The position numbers and the translations under genes were made by a program. Of a DNA stretch of 64,000 nt, positions 7,503 through 14,610 are shown one piece after another (the stretch's first letter is position 1; each line of letters starts with the position of its first letter). The notes beneath the pieces were generated by a model. It searched no databases. It had not been told where the DNA came from and saw only the letters and a list, made by a program, of their open reading frames with translations. This DNA is from Croceivirga sp009797885 (GTDB taxonomy: Bacteria; Bacteroidota; Bacteroidia; Flavobacteriales; Flavobacteriaceae): positions 1-64,000 of the forward strand of contig AP035880.1 in assembly GCA_045866215.1 (NCBI GenBank), read 5' to 3'.

Positions 7503-8951
7503 ATGAGCGATATTAAATCGTACGAAAAAGAATTGGCATTCCAGGCCGACAGAAGAAAAGCAACCACCGAATTCATTAAAATAATAAGTGATCTATGGTA
7601 CGACAAGGCCATTGAAATTGTGCTGTTCAAAAATCAGGTCATTGATAAAAATGTAAGCGATATCATTAACTTACATGAGTACGCCGGTGAGTTTGTCCAG
7701 AAACCCATTTCCATTTTTGATTCGGTGGAAATCCTTAGGGCCATCAATGATATTCCAATGCCTCCCGCAAAAATCGATATCGGTAAGCTTACCTACGAGT
7801 ACCATTCCCAGGATAACGGTCACCATAACGTCAAGTCCTTTGTTCTGGACAAGCTGAAAGGTGCCGAGAAAACAAGGGAAATCAAACCAAAAGATGTGGT
7901 ACTGTATGGTTTTGGAAGGATTGGTCGTCTTTTGGCCAGGGAACTGATGGCAAAGACCGGAAAAGGAAACCAGTTAAGGTTAAGGGCCATTGTTACCCGT
8001 GGGGAAATCAGTACCGACGTGCTTGAAAAAAGAGCGGCATTACTACGCACGGATTCCGTTCATGGTCAATTCAGCGGAACAGTAGAGGTGGATGGGGAAA
8101 AAAAGGCCCTGGTAATCAATGGTACTACGGTTTATTTAATTTCCGCCGGTCAACCGGAAGATATTGATTATACCAAATACGGTATCTACAATGCCCTTGT
8201 TATTGATAATACCGGTGCATTTAGGGATAAGGAGGCACTTTCCAAACATTTAAAATCCAAAGGTTGTGGAAGGGTATTGCTAACAGCCCCTGGAAAGGAG
8301 GTTCCCAACATTGTTCACGGGGTAAACCACCGGGATTACGATCCTGAAAAAACTAAAATCTATTCTGCGGCATCCTGCACTACAAATGCCATAACCCCGG
8401 TCCTAAAAGTGATAGAGGATTCATTGGGTATTAAAAAAGGACATTTGGAAACCATCCATGCCTACACAAACGACCAGAATTTAGTGGACAATATGCACAA
8501 AAAATACCGTAGGGGCCGTGCAGCAGCCTTAAATATGGTCATTACGGAGACCGGAGCAGGAAAAGCCGTGGCAAAGGCCCTTCCCGTACTGGAGGGAAAA
8601 CTGACTTCCAACGCCATAAGGGTCCCCGTACCCAATGGATCCCTGGCCATTTTAAATTTGGAGGTAAAACACAAAACCTCCTCGGATGCGGTAAACACCA
8701 TCTTAAAAAAATATGCCCTGGAAGGGGATTTGGTGGAGCAAATCAAGTATTCGCTGAGCAATGAACTGGTTTCATCGGATATTGTGGGGGCTTCCGCTCC
8801 AGCAATTTACGATAGCAAGGCCACCATAGTCTCCGGGGATGGGAAAAACATTGTCCTATATGTTTGGTATGACAACGAATTTGGATACTCCCACCAAGTC
8901 ATTCGATTGGCCAAATACATTGCCAGGGTAAGGAGGTTTACCTATTACTAG
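7503..8951 (+). CDS. gap: Glyceraldehyde-3-phosphate dehydrogenase, long form
   Basis: This enzyme converts glyceraldehyde-3-phosphate to 1,3-bisphosphoglycerate with NAD(P). The Rossmann motif VLYGFGRIGR begins near residue 131, the catalytic Cys lies in AASCTTNAITP near 295, and the C-terminal WYDNEFGYSHQV is canonical. The protein has 482 aa against about 335 for the classical enzyme; the excess is an N-terminal extension of about 130 residues with no obvious domain. Such long forms occur in Bacteroidota next to a standard GAPDH. It has its own promoter and terminator boundaries. Whether it works in glycolysis or gluconeogenesis is not visible. Confidence 0.92.
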   Translation: MSDIKSYEKELAFQADRRKATTEFIKIISDLWYDKAIEIVLFKNQVIDKNVSDIINLHEYAGEFVQKPISIFDSVEILRAINDIPMPPAKIDIGKLTYEYHSQDNGHHNVKSFVLDKLKGAEKTREIKPKDVVLYGFGRIGRLLARELMAKTGKGNQLRLRAIVTRGEISTDVLEKRAALLRTDSVHGQFSGTVEVDGEKKALVINGTTVYLISAGQPEDIDYTKYGIYNALVIDNTGAFRDKEALSKHLKSKGCGRVLLTAPGKEVPNIVHGVNHRDYDPEKTKIYSAASCTTNAITPVLKVIEDSLGIKKGHLETIHAYTNDQNLVDNMHKKYRRGRAAALNMVITETGAGKAVAKALPVLEGKLTSNAIRVPVPNGSLAILNLEVKHKTSSDAVNTILKKYALEGDLVEQIKYSLSNELVSSDIVGASAPAIYDSKATIVSGDGKNIVLYVWYDNEFGYSHQVIRLAKYIARVRRFTYY

Positions 8952-8960
8952 CATGAAGTT

Positions 8961-8991
8961 TTTGGGGATAATTGGGTAATGTGTACCTTCG
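8961..8991 (+). promoter_or_regulatory. Bacteroidota-type promoter of the coiled-coil/trmD gene group
   Basis: A -33 TTTG (8961-8964), a 19-bp spacer and a -7 box TACCTTCG (8984-8991; one mismatch to TAnnTTTG) are visible. Transcription would start near 8996. This excludes an ATG at 8978-8980 as the start of the next gene and favours 9027. Confidence 0.6.
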
Positions 8992-9026
8992 TTGCCACCC
9001 TGAATCCTAATTTAAAGATAACACCT

Positions 9027-9638
9027 ATGAAAAACCTCATCGTACCTATCATTGCACTGCTCGTTTGTGCAGTGACCTTAAATGCCCAAAATGAACAGGG
9101 GCGAACCCTACAGGACGACAACTCCATTCAAGGCCAGTTTGAGACTGTCATTAGAAAGTCCACCAATTATAGGCAAAACGGAAAACGCTATGAAGTGGTC
9201 CGTTTAATAGAGTTGAATGCCTTACAAAAAAACGTATTGGACTCCATAAGTACGGCCAACAACACCATCAATAGTCTTAAATCCACTATTGCGGAGAATG
9301 AGACTGCCATTGGTTCGTTGAATGCAAAACTGGATGAAACCACCAAAAATCTAAATCAGATTACCGAAGAAAAGGACAGTATGCCGTTCTTCGGAAGTTT
9401 GGTTTCAAAATCCACCTACAAACTGGTGGTGTGGTCCATAATTGTGGGGCTAATCATCTTTTTAATCTTTTTCGTCTTTAAGTTCAGAAGTAGTAATACG
9501 TTGACCCAACAGGCAAAAACTGCCTTGGCCGACCTGGAAGAAGAATACGAACAACACCGAAGAAGGGCTTTGGAGCGGGAACAAAAGATAAGTAGGGAAC
9601 TCCATGACGAGCGTAATAAAAACAAAAAAAGTTCCTAA
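9027..9638 (+). CDS. Membrane protein with signal peptide and coiled coils, function unknown
   Basis: This 203-aa protein has a signal peptide (residues 1-20, ending LNAQ), a predicted periplasmic coiled coil (about 65-120, rich in Asn/Glu/Leu heptads), one membrane helix (about 135-155, SIIVGLIIFLIFFVFKF), and a basic cytoplasmic coiled-coil tail ending in lysines. No enzymatic motif is present. The proximity to trmD explains why similar proteins are sometimes labelled tRNA methyltransferases; nothing in this sequence supports that. The start at 9027 was chosen because the promoter places the RNA start after the upstream ATG. It leads a run with a GNAT gene, trmD and rplS. Confidence 0.75.
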   Translation: MKNLIVPIIALLVCAVTLNAQNEQGRTLQDDNSIQGQFETVIRKSTNYRQNGKRYEVVRLIELNALQKNVLDSISTANNTINSLKSTIAENETAIGSLNAKLDETTKNLNQITEEKDSMPFFGSLVSKSTYKLVVWSIIVGLIIFLIFFVFKFRSSNTLTQQAKTALADLEEEYEQHRRRALEREQKISRELHDERNKNKKSS

Positions 9639-9653
9639 TCCCAACACTAGGCT

Positions 9654-10109
9654 ATGCTAAAAATCATTCGTGCCACGGCGCAGGATGTTCCTATTATTGC
9701 CCCTTTATTTGATGCATATCGTGTTTTCTATAAACAAGAATCCGATATGGAAACCGCCCATAACTTTCTTAAGTTGCGCCTTTCCAATGAACAGTCCATT
9801 ATACTTATCGCATTTTGGGCCGGGGAAGCTGTTGGCTTTACCCAATTGTACACGACCTATTCCTCGGTTTCCCTACAACCTTTTTACATTTTAAATGACC
9901 TTTTTGTAAAACCGGAATCCCGTGGAAAAGGAATTGGTGAAAGTCTTTTGACCGAAACCAAAAAAGTGTGCAAATCATCCCAATTTAAAGGATTGGCATT
10001 GGAAACCGCTGTGGACAATCCTGCACAAGTACTTTATGAAAAATTGGGCTGGAAGAAAGATGCCGGGTATTTCCACTATTTTTGGACCAATACGGACCTT
10101 GACCTATAG
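9654..10109 (+). CDS. GNAT family N-acetyltransferase
   Basis: This 151-aa protein has the complete GNAT core: a start of ATAQDVPIIAPLFDAYR, strand 4 YILNDLFVKPESRGKGIGESLL containing the acetyl-CoA loop RGKGIG near residue 90, and the end motif NPAQVLYEKLGWKKD near 127. The substrate is unknown. It lies 15 bp after the coiled-coil protein and 26 bp before trmD, on the same strand, so it is probably expressed with the translation genes; a protein or small-molecule acceptor are both possible. Confidence 0.88.
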   Translation: MLKIIRATAQDVPIIAPLFDAYRVFYKQESDMETAHNFLKLRLSNEQSIILIAFWAGEAVGFTQLYTTYSSVSLQPFYILNDLFVKPESRGKGIGESLLTETKKVCKSSQFKGLALETAVDNPAQVLYEKLGWKKDAGYFHYFWTNTDLDL

Positions 10110-10135
10110 TTGTTCGGGTCCAATCCAGGGTAGAT

Positions 10136-10813
10136 ATGCGCATTGATATAATTACCGTTTTACCAGAATTGCTCAAAAGCCCTTTTGATGCCTCCATCCT
10201 CAAGCGTGCGATCGACAAGAACCTCGTTGAAGTTGAAATCCATAACCTCAGGGATTATGGTATTGGGAACTACAAACAGGTGGATGACTACCAATTTGGC
10301 GGGGGCGCAGGAATGGTTTTAATGATTGAACCCATTGATAAGTGCATTTCAGAACTAAAAGGAAAGCGAAATTATGACGAAGTCATTTATATGGCCCCAG
10401 ATGGTGAACGATTGAACCAGGGCATGGCCAACGAATTGTCCCTAAGACAGAACATTATTATGCTTTGTGGACATTACAAAGGTGTTGACCAAAGGGTACG
10501 TGACCAATTGGTGACCATGGAGATATCCATTGGGGATTATGTCCTTTCCGGGGGTGAACTGGCAGCTGCGGTACTATCGGATTCCATAATACGCCTACTG
10601 CCCGGGGTTTTGAATGATGAAACTTCTGCCCTTACCGATACCTTCCAGGACAACCTTTTGGCACCTCCCGTTTATACCCGACCAGCTCGTTATAAGGAGT
10701 GGGAAGTACCTTCCATTTTAATGAGTGGGAATACGCCCAAAATTGAAGAATGGAGGGAAGAGGAAGCCCTAAAGCACACACAGAAAAGAAGACCTGATTT
10801 ACTGGAAGATTGA
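10136..10813 (+). CDS. trmD: tRNA (guanine-37-N1)-methyltransferase TrmD
   Basis: TrmD methylates G37 next to the anticodon and prevents +1 frameshifts. The 225-aa protein shows the SPOUT trefoil-knot motifs: FGGGAGMVLM near residue 59, LCGHYKGVDQRV near 115, and GDYVLSGGELAA near 138, followed by an Asp-rich linker and the C-terminal domain with PPVYTRPARY. The length is at the lower end of the family. It is followed by rplS, the common trmD-rplS pairing, but rplS has its own promoter. Confidence 0.97.
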   Translation: MRIDIITVLPELLKSPFDASILKRAIDKNLVEVEIHNLRDYGIGNYKQVDDYQFGGGAGMVLMIEPIDKCISELKGKRNYDEVIYMAPDGERLNQGMANELSLRQNIIMLCGHYKGVDQRVRDQLVTMEISIGDYVLSGGELAAAVLSDSIIRLLPGVLNDETSALTDTFQDNLLAPPVYTRPARYKEWEVPSILMSGNTPKIEEWREEEALKHTQKRRPDLLED

Positions 10814-10838
10814 TTTTTTATATTTTTTTCCCAACCGG

Positions 10839-10868
10839 TTGTCAATTTCAAAATATAGACTAATTTTG
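10839..10868 (+). promoter_or_regulatory. rplS promoter
   Basis: TTG (10839-10841), a 19-bp spacer and a perfect -7 box TAATTTTG (10861-10868). The predicted start near 10873 gives a leader of about 70 nt before rplS. Confidence 0.7.
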
Positions 10869-10942
10869 CAGTCCAGAAAAATCAACCTCTGGCGAAGGAC
10901 GTGAATGTTGGTTTTGGATAAATCCATAAACGAAATAGAAAA

Positions 10943-11293
10943 ATGGAGTCTTTAGTAAAATTTGTAGAAAACGAATTGGTAGAGAAAAAAGAATTCCCAG
11001 ATTTTTCCTCTGGTGATACCATTACGGTTTACTACGAAATTAAGGAAGGTGAAAAAACACGTACCCAGTTTTTTAAAGGGGTGGTCATCCAAAGACGTGG
11101 TAGTGGAATCACCGAAACCTTCACCATCAGAAAGATGTCAGGTACGGTTGGCGTAGAGCGTATCTTCCCAATCAACATGCCGGCACTTCAGAAAATTGAA
11201 GTCAACAAAAAAGGTAAAGTACGTAGGGCCCGAATCTTTTATTTCCGAGGTCTTACCGGTAAGAAAGCCCGTATTAAGGAAGTACGTTCCTAA
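10943..11293 (+). CDS. rplS: 50S ribosomal protein L19
   Basis: L19 sits at the interface of the ribosomal subunits. The 116-aa sequence matches the family throughout, with FSSGDTITVYYEIKEG near residue 23, KGVVIQRRGSG near 47 and the C-terminal RARIFYFRGLTGKKARIKE. It lies 129 bp after trmD behind its own strong promoter and ends in a rho-independent terminator. Confidence 0.98.
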   Translation: MESLVKFVENELVEKKEFPDFSSGDTITVYYEIKEGEKTRTQFFKGVVIQRRGSGITETFTIRKMSGTVGVERIFPINMPALQKIEVNKKGKVRRARIFYFRGLTGKKARIKEVRS

Positions 11294-11315
11294 GCGTGGT
11301 GAAAACTTTTACGGC

Positions 11316-11343
11316 AAAGCATCCTTTAAGGGATGCTTTTTTT
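11316..11343 (+). terminator. Rho-independent terminator after rplS
   Basis: Arms AAAGCATCC (11316-11324) and GGATGCTTT (11331-11339), 6-nt loop, followed by a T run to 11343. Confidence 0.9.
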
Positions 11344-11402
11344 ATGAACAATTGTTAATAACAGTGGTTTATAAAATGTTGATTTTTAGTTATTTAATTT
11401 TC

Positions 11403-11432
11403 TTGCACAACAATAATTTTAAGATATATTTA
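11403..11432 (+). promoter_or_regulatory. Promoter in front of the structured intergenic RNA
   Basis: TTG (11403-11405), a 19-bp spacer and TATATTTA (11425-11432; last base differs from TAnnTTTG). It predicts an RNA start near 11439, just before the structured block. Confidence 0.5.
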
Positions 11433-11438
11433 CAAAAG

Positions 11439-11820
11439 AATCATGAGAGGGTAACCTTGATTGGTTCCTTTAAAGCAAGCGTTCTTTGAGGTGTTGTCCA
11501 TGAGGTTTATTTTTAGTTGGTAACACTACTGATCAAAAAGTAAATCATGTTGTGAGTGAGCACTTCGGTGTAATCGAATGACATGGGTATCATGTGCGGA
11601 TGGAAGAGCAATTTTCCATCTTGATGGTACAGTGGGCGGCAAATAAGACTTTGGTTTTGTCAAATCGCAAGATTAGGGAAAACTGGAGATCCAAACGTTT
11701 TAGAACTCTTTTCAACACTTACCGCAAGGTATGGGCAAGACGGCAACGTTGAGTCCAAGTATTGAAAAAAGTTTTAAAGAAGCCATATCGTTCCAGCAAT
11801 GGAAAGATATGGCTTTTATT
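11439..11820 (+). ncRNA. Candidate structured non-coding RNA between rplS and icd
   Basis: This is a gene-free block bounded by a promoter and a strong terminator and rich in stable hairpins. They are: GCAC-UUCG-GUGU at 11560-11571; GATGGAA/TTCCATC at 11599-11605 and 11614-11620; a laddered stem TTTGG/CCAAA (11650-11654, 11691-11695), GTTTT/AAAAC (11654-11658, 11679-11683; the two helices share G11654) and AATC-GCAA-GATT (11663-11674); TACC-GCAA-GGTA at 11720-11731; and ACG-GCAA-CGT at 11740-11749 within GGGC/GTCC. CATGT and ACATG copies at 11546, 11581 and 11591 offer alternative pairings. No open reading frame looks coding. The motifs of RNase P RNA, tmRNA and SRP RNA were looked for and not found. 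The exact 5' end is inferred. Confidence 0.6.
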
Positions 11821-11822
11821 CT
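11780..11822 (+). terminator. Strong rho-independent terminator ending the structured RNA
   Basis: AAGCCATATC (11780-11789) pairs with GATATGGCTT (11806-11815), with an inner TTCC/GGAA extension, followed by TTTATTCTTTT. No coding sequence precedes it for almost 490 bp, so it must end a non-coding transcript. Confidence 0.85.
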
Positions 11823-11890
11823 TTTCGGATTTGTCAATCGACCTATCCATTATTTACCATTTTCCCATTAAAATCTGCTGTCTTAATCCG

Positions 11891-11898
11891 TATATTTG
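11891..11898 (+). promoter_or_regulatory. icd -7 box
   Basis: TATATTTG, a perfect -7 element, lies 23 bp before the icd ATG. It shows that icd has its own promoter beyond the RNA terminator. Confidence 0.6.
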
Positions 11899-11921
11899 CA
11901 CCGCAAAAAACGTGCGCTTTT

Positions 11922-14138
11922 ATGGCCAAAATCCTTTATACCAAAACTGACGAGGCCCCTGCCTTGGCAACACAATCCTTTCTTCCCATTGTAAAAGCAT
12001 TTACTAAAACCGCAAACCTGGAAATCCAGACAAAGGATATTTCCCTGGCAGGCAGGATATTGGCTACCTTCCCAGAGTTGCTTTCCGAGCAACAACAGGT
12101 TTCGGATGATTTGGCACTATTGGGGGATATGGCCAAGGCACCAGAAGCCAATATCATAAAATTACCGAATATCAGTGCCTCAATTCCCCAACTTACGGAG
12201 GCCATAGAAGAGCTTCAAAGTAAGGGATATCCAATTCCAAGTTATCCTGCTGAACCTTCAGGGGTCGAGGAGCAAGCCATAAAGGCGAAATACGACAAAA
12301 TAAAGGGAAGTGCCGTAAACCCGGTACTTAGGGAAGGAAATTCCGATCGAAGGGCCCCCAAAGCGGTAAAAAATTATGCCAAGAAAAATCCACATAAAAT
12401 GGGCGAATGGTCCAGGAATTCCGAGACCCATGTGGCCACAATGTCTTCCGGTGACTTCAAATCCAACGAAAAATCACTGACCTTGAACGATGCCACGACC
12501 ATAGCAATCGTATTGCATCATAACAATGGTAAAAAGATACTCAGGGAAGGCATAGATCTTCAAAAAGGGGAGATTATAGATGCCACCGTAATGAGCAAAA
12601 AAGCACTGATCCAATTTCTTTCCCATGAAATAGCGGACGCCAAGGAAAAAGGGCTCTTACTTTCACTACATCTCAAAGCCACCATGATGAAGGTTTCCGA
12701 CCCCATTATTTTCGGTCATGCCATGCGCGCGTATTTTGGGGAACTATTTGATACCTACGCAGAGGTATTTGAGGATTTGGGGATTTCACCAAATAACGGT
12801 TTGGAAAGTCTTTTTGATAAATTGGACCAACTGCCGGAAGCTAAAAAAGCGGCAATCACCAACGCCATTGAAAAAGCTATTGAAAATGGTCCGGACCTTG
12901 CCATGGTCAATTCCGACAAGGGAATTACCAACCTACATGTGCCGAGTGATATTATTATCGATGCTTCCATGCCTGCGATGATCCGTAACTCGGGAAAAAT
13001 GTGGAATGCTTCGGGCAACCTTCAGGACACGAAAGCGGTAATTCCAGACAGCAGTTATTCCGGTATTTACGAAGCCACCATTGATTTCTGTAAGGAACAT
13101 GGCGCTTTTGACCCAACTACCATGGGTACCGTACCCAATGTTGGGCTTATGGCTCAAAAAGCGGAAGAATATGGGTCCCATGACAAAACATTTGAAATTT
13201 CGGATTCAGGTACTGTAGAAGTGGTCGATTCCAACTCGGGTGAGGTTTTATTGAAACACCATGTTGAGCAAGGGGACATTTGGAGAATGTGCCAGGTAAA
13301 GGATGCTCCCATTCAGGATTGGGTAAAGCTCGCAGTAAGTCGGGCAAAGGCCACCAATACCCCAGCAGTATTTTGGCTGGATGAGGAAAGGGCGCATGAT
13401 GCGCAATTGATAAATAAAGTAACCCAATACCTCTCCCATTACGATACTTCCGGATTGGAAATCCATATTTTATCCCCCATTGAGGCTACTAAGTTTACCC
13501 TTAAACGTATCAAAGAGGGAAAAGACACCATTTCTGTATCAGGAAATGTATTACGGGATTATTTAACGGACCTGTTCCCAATCCTGGAGGTGGGAACCAG
13601 CGCCAAAATGCTTTCCATTGTTCCATTGATGAATGGTGGAGGCCTCTTTGAAACAGGAGCTGGTGGTTCTGCGCCCAAGCACGTAGAGCAGTTTTTGGAA
13701 GAGGGACACCTTAGATGGGATTCCTTGGGGGAATTCCTGGCCCTTGGGGTTTCCTTGGAACACTATGGGGAAAAAAGTGGCAACAAAGATGCCCTGGTAC
13801 TGGCAGAAGCACTGGACAAGGCCACCGAAAAGTTTCTGGACAATGACAAATCCCCATCGAGGAAAGTGAACGAACTGGATACCAGGGGGAGTCATTTTTA
13901 CCTTGCCCTGTATTGGGCCGAAGCTTTGGCCGAACAAAACGATAGCATAATGCTAAAAGATAGGTTCCAGCCTATTTTTAATGCGATGTCGGCCGAGGAA
14001 GAAAAAATCAATAAAGAACTACTGGATGCCCAAGGCAAACCTATGGACATAGGAGGGTATTATTTGCCGGATTTCAAAAAGGCTTCGGAAACAATGCGTC
14101 CCAGCCCAACCTTCAATGGCATTTTGGAAAAAATCTAA
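11922..14138 (+). CDS. icd: NADP-dependent isocitrate dehydrogenase, monomeric type
   Basis: This enzyme oxidises isocitrate to 2-oxoglutarate in the TCA cycle. From the ATG at 11922 it has 738 aa, the standard size of the monomeric class, which is unrelated in length to the 45-kDa dimeric enzyme. The isocitrate-binding segment NSDRRAP lies near residue 132, and the metal/substrate region includes HLKATMMKVSDPI near 252 and PDLAMVNSD near 325. A longer frame opens further upstream, but that region holds a terminator and the promoter, so it is excluded. The gene stands alone. Confidence 0.96.
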   Translation: MAKILYTKTDEAPALATQSFLPIVKAFTKTANLEIQTKDISLAGRILATFPELLSEQQQVSDDLALLGDMAKAPEANIIKLPNISASIPQLTEAIEELQSKGYPIPSYPAEPSGVEEQAIKAKYDKIKGSAVNPVLREGNSDRRAPKAVKNYAKKNPHKMGEWSRNSETHVATMSSGDFKSNEKSLTLNDATTIAIVLHHNNGKKILREGIDLQKGEIIDATVMSKKALIQFLSHEIADAKEKGLLLSLHLKATMMKVSDPIIFGHAMRAYFGELFDTYAEVFEDLGISPNNGLESLFDKLDQLPEAKKAAITNAIEKAIENGPDLAMVNSDKGITNLHVPSDIIIDASMPAMIRNSGKMWNASGNLQDTKAVIPDSSYSGIYEATIDFCKEHGAFDPTTMGTVPNVGLMAQKAEEYGSHDKTFEISDSGTVEVVDSNSGEVLLKHHVEQGDIWRMCQVKDAPIQDWVKLAVSRAKATNTPAVFWLDEERAHDAQLINKVTQYLSHYDTSGLEIHILSPIEATKFTLKRIKEGKDTISVSGNVLRDYLTDLFPILEVGTSAKMLSIVPLMNGGGLFETGAGGSAPKHVEQFLEEGHLRWDSLGEFLALGVSLEHYGEKSGNKDALVLAEALDKATEKFLDNDKSPSRKVNELDTRGSHFYLALYWAEALAEQNDSIMLKDRFQPIFNAMSAEEEKINKELLDAQGKPMDIGGYYLPDFKKASETMRPSPTFNGILEKI

Positions 14139-14610
14139 GGCATCTTTCACTTTAGGAACAAGGGTATTTGAAACACTTGGACGGCTAAGAGGTTGAACCT
14201 GGCAACTCCTGTACCAAAATACGTCCCATTGCACGGCATATGATGAATGACCGTTTGCCACAAGGGGTATCCCCCAGAACGTTCTACAGCTTTTTTAGGG
14301 TATTTAACGTGGGTTCGATATAGGAAAATTATGTCATTTTGAGTGTTTTTGCGACAGCAAAAATGCATCGAAAAACCTGCCTTGCCGGCCAGGCAGGCAA
14401 GTAATTTTCTTGCAAAATCCTAGTTTCGATACAATTTTTCTTCATTTCATTTCGAAAAACCACTCAATTTGACGGATTTTGATTGATAAAAAAATATATC
14501 CAACCAACGTTACCTAATATGTTTTTGCAGCGCGTCAAATATGCATCTTAAAACGGTTCAAAAGTTATGCATGAATATGGAGAATCCTTAACTTTAGGAA
14601 AACCAAATTA
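14139..14610. other. Gene-free stretch before the TonB receptor
   Basis: About 470 bp without a credible gene. It contains a dispersed palindromic element (14333-14473) with the nested inverted repeat CCTGCC/GGCAGG near 14377-14398. A weak -7-like box TAACTTTA at 14589-14596, 15 bp before the receptor start, could be its promoter. Confidence 0.6.
14333..14473. repeat. Dispersed palindromic element R1
   Basis: The ends GTCATTTTGAGTG (14333-14345) and CACTCAATTTGAC (14461-14473) form an imperfect inverted repeat (11 of 13 positions). Inside is CCTGCC...GGCAGG around a GCCGGC palindrome. It has the same kind of ends as the elements near 19.7, 36.1, 48.4 and 63.7 kb. Confidence 0.6.

Noticed and set aside
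11691..11710. CRISPR-repeat-like string GTTTTAGAAC
   Set aside because: It occurs once, with no repeat-spacer array and no cas genes in the window.
11439..11820. RNase P RNA, tmRNA or SRP RNA as identity of the structured block
   Set aside because: The conserved RNase P segments (GAGGAAAGTCC, ACAGAA), a tRNA-like CCA end or tmRNA start, and the SRP apical loop were looked for on both strands and not found.
11799..11921. N-terminal extension of isocitrate dehydrogenase
   Set aside because: The region contains a terminator and the icd -7 box; the 738-aa form from 11922 has the family length.
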